A DNA stretch of 64,000 nt, taken from CBDHDN01 sp965261585 (GTDB lineage: Bacteria; Pseudomonadota; Alphaproteobacteria; UBA6615). This document shows, one piece after another, positions 61,933 to 64,000 of the stretch. The position numbers and the translations under genes were made by a program. Location: positions 10,055 through 74,054 of the forward strand of contig CBDHDN010000078.1 in assembly GCA_965261585.1 (NCBI GenBank), in the 5' to 3' direction. The notes under the pieces were generated by a model. The model had not been told where the DNA came from, ran no database searches, and saw nothing but the letters and a program-made list of their open reading frames with translations. Numbering within the stretch: the first letter of the stretch is position 1; the number at the start of each line of letters is the position of its first letter.

Positions 61933-64000
<2,068 letters not shown>

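Overview
The window is GC-rich DNA from an alphaproteobacterium, most like a Rhodospirillales-type lineage. The evidence is an rpoH sigma-32 gene beside an RluD-type pseudouridine synthase, a GTG-rich start-codon style, a probable sahR (ArsR + methyltransferase)-metF-metH cluster, MlaA/MlaC genes and a DUF1127 protein. I assign no genus. The outer parts (1-7.4 kb, 41.2-64 kb) read as ordinary chromosome. The middle (7.4-41.2 kb) is accessory DNA made of nested mobile elements with cargo between them.

Layout. 1-3.65 kb: a pseudokinase-like membrane protein and a small membrane protein split by an IS630-type element. 3.6-7.3 kb: rpoH, rluD-like, a small membrane protein, threonine aldolase and a GDCCVxC zinc-type protein, then tRNA-Glu(CTC). 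7.5-13.6 kb: a head-gene block (HNH-like, portal, two connectors, protease, HK97 capsid) without terminase, tail or integrase; the capsid gene is cut by group II intron copy A. 13.6-16.2 kb: a complete IS21-type element. 16.4-19.0 kb: a large AT-richer STAND/NB-ARC ATPase with a HEPN-like motif, a likely defence gene. 19.1-24.2 kb: a graveyard of IS3, IS21, IS1380 and IS6 pieces holding intron copy B. 24.6-29.0 kb: an SDR gene, an Xre regulator pair, DUF2188, a CD-NTase and a transmembrane-SAVED effector, together a CBASS locus whose effector frame is broken. 29.4-39.0 kb: HU-like, a hypothetical gene with a C10 tract, two half genes of PAPS-reductase-family proteins (one carrying intron copy C), a solitary type I-C CRISPR repeat relic fused to a RecD-like fragment, a SWIM/SNF2 helicase and a beta-barrel protein. 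39.0-41.2 kb: repeats, an IS630-type fragment and a second full IS630 copy.

41.2-64 kb: DUF1127, an acetyltransferase-like protein, an ArsR-regulated small cation transporter cut by a different, antisense group II intron, hisD, a degraded adenylate cyclase, a cupin, and a ribose-type sugar ABC transporter. The binding-protein gene of that transporter has lost its start region to a 103-bp IS630-related MITE. Then come an LLM flavin oxidoreductase, an HD hydrolase, a TPR protein, ettA, mlaC/mlaA and the methionine cluster.

Gene decay recurs. Some lesions are clear biological events: a 23-bp tandem duplication, a 10-bp duplication, intron and MITE insertions, and TGG-to-TGA stops. Others are single-base changes in homopolymers that could be sequencing error. 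These two classes should be separated before calling the CBASS effector, helicase or cyclase dead.
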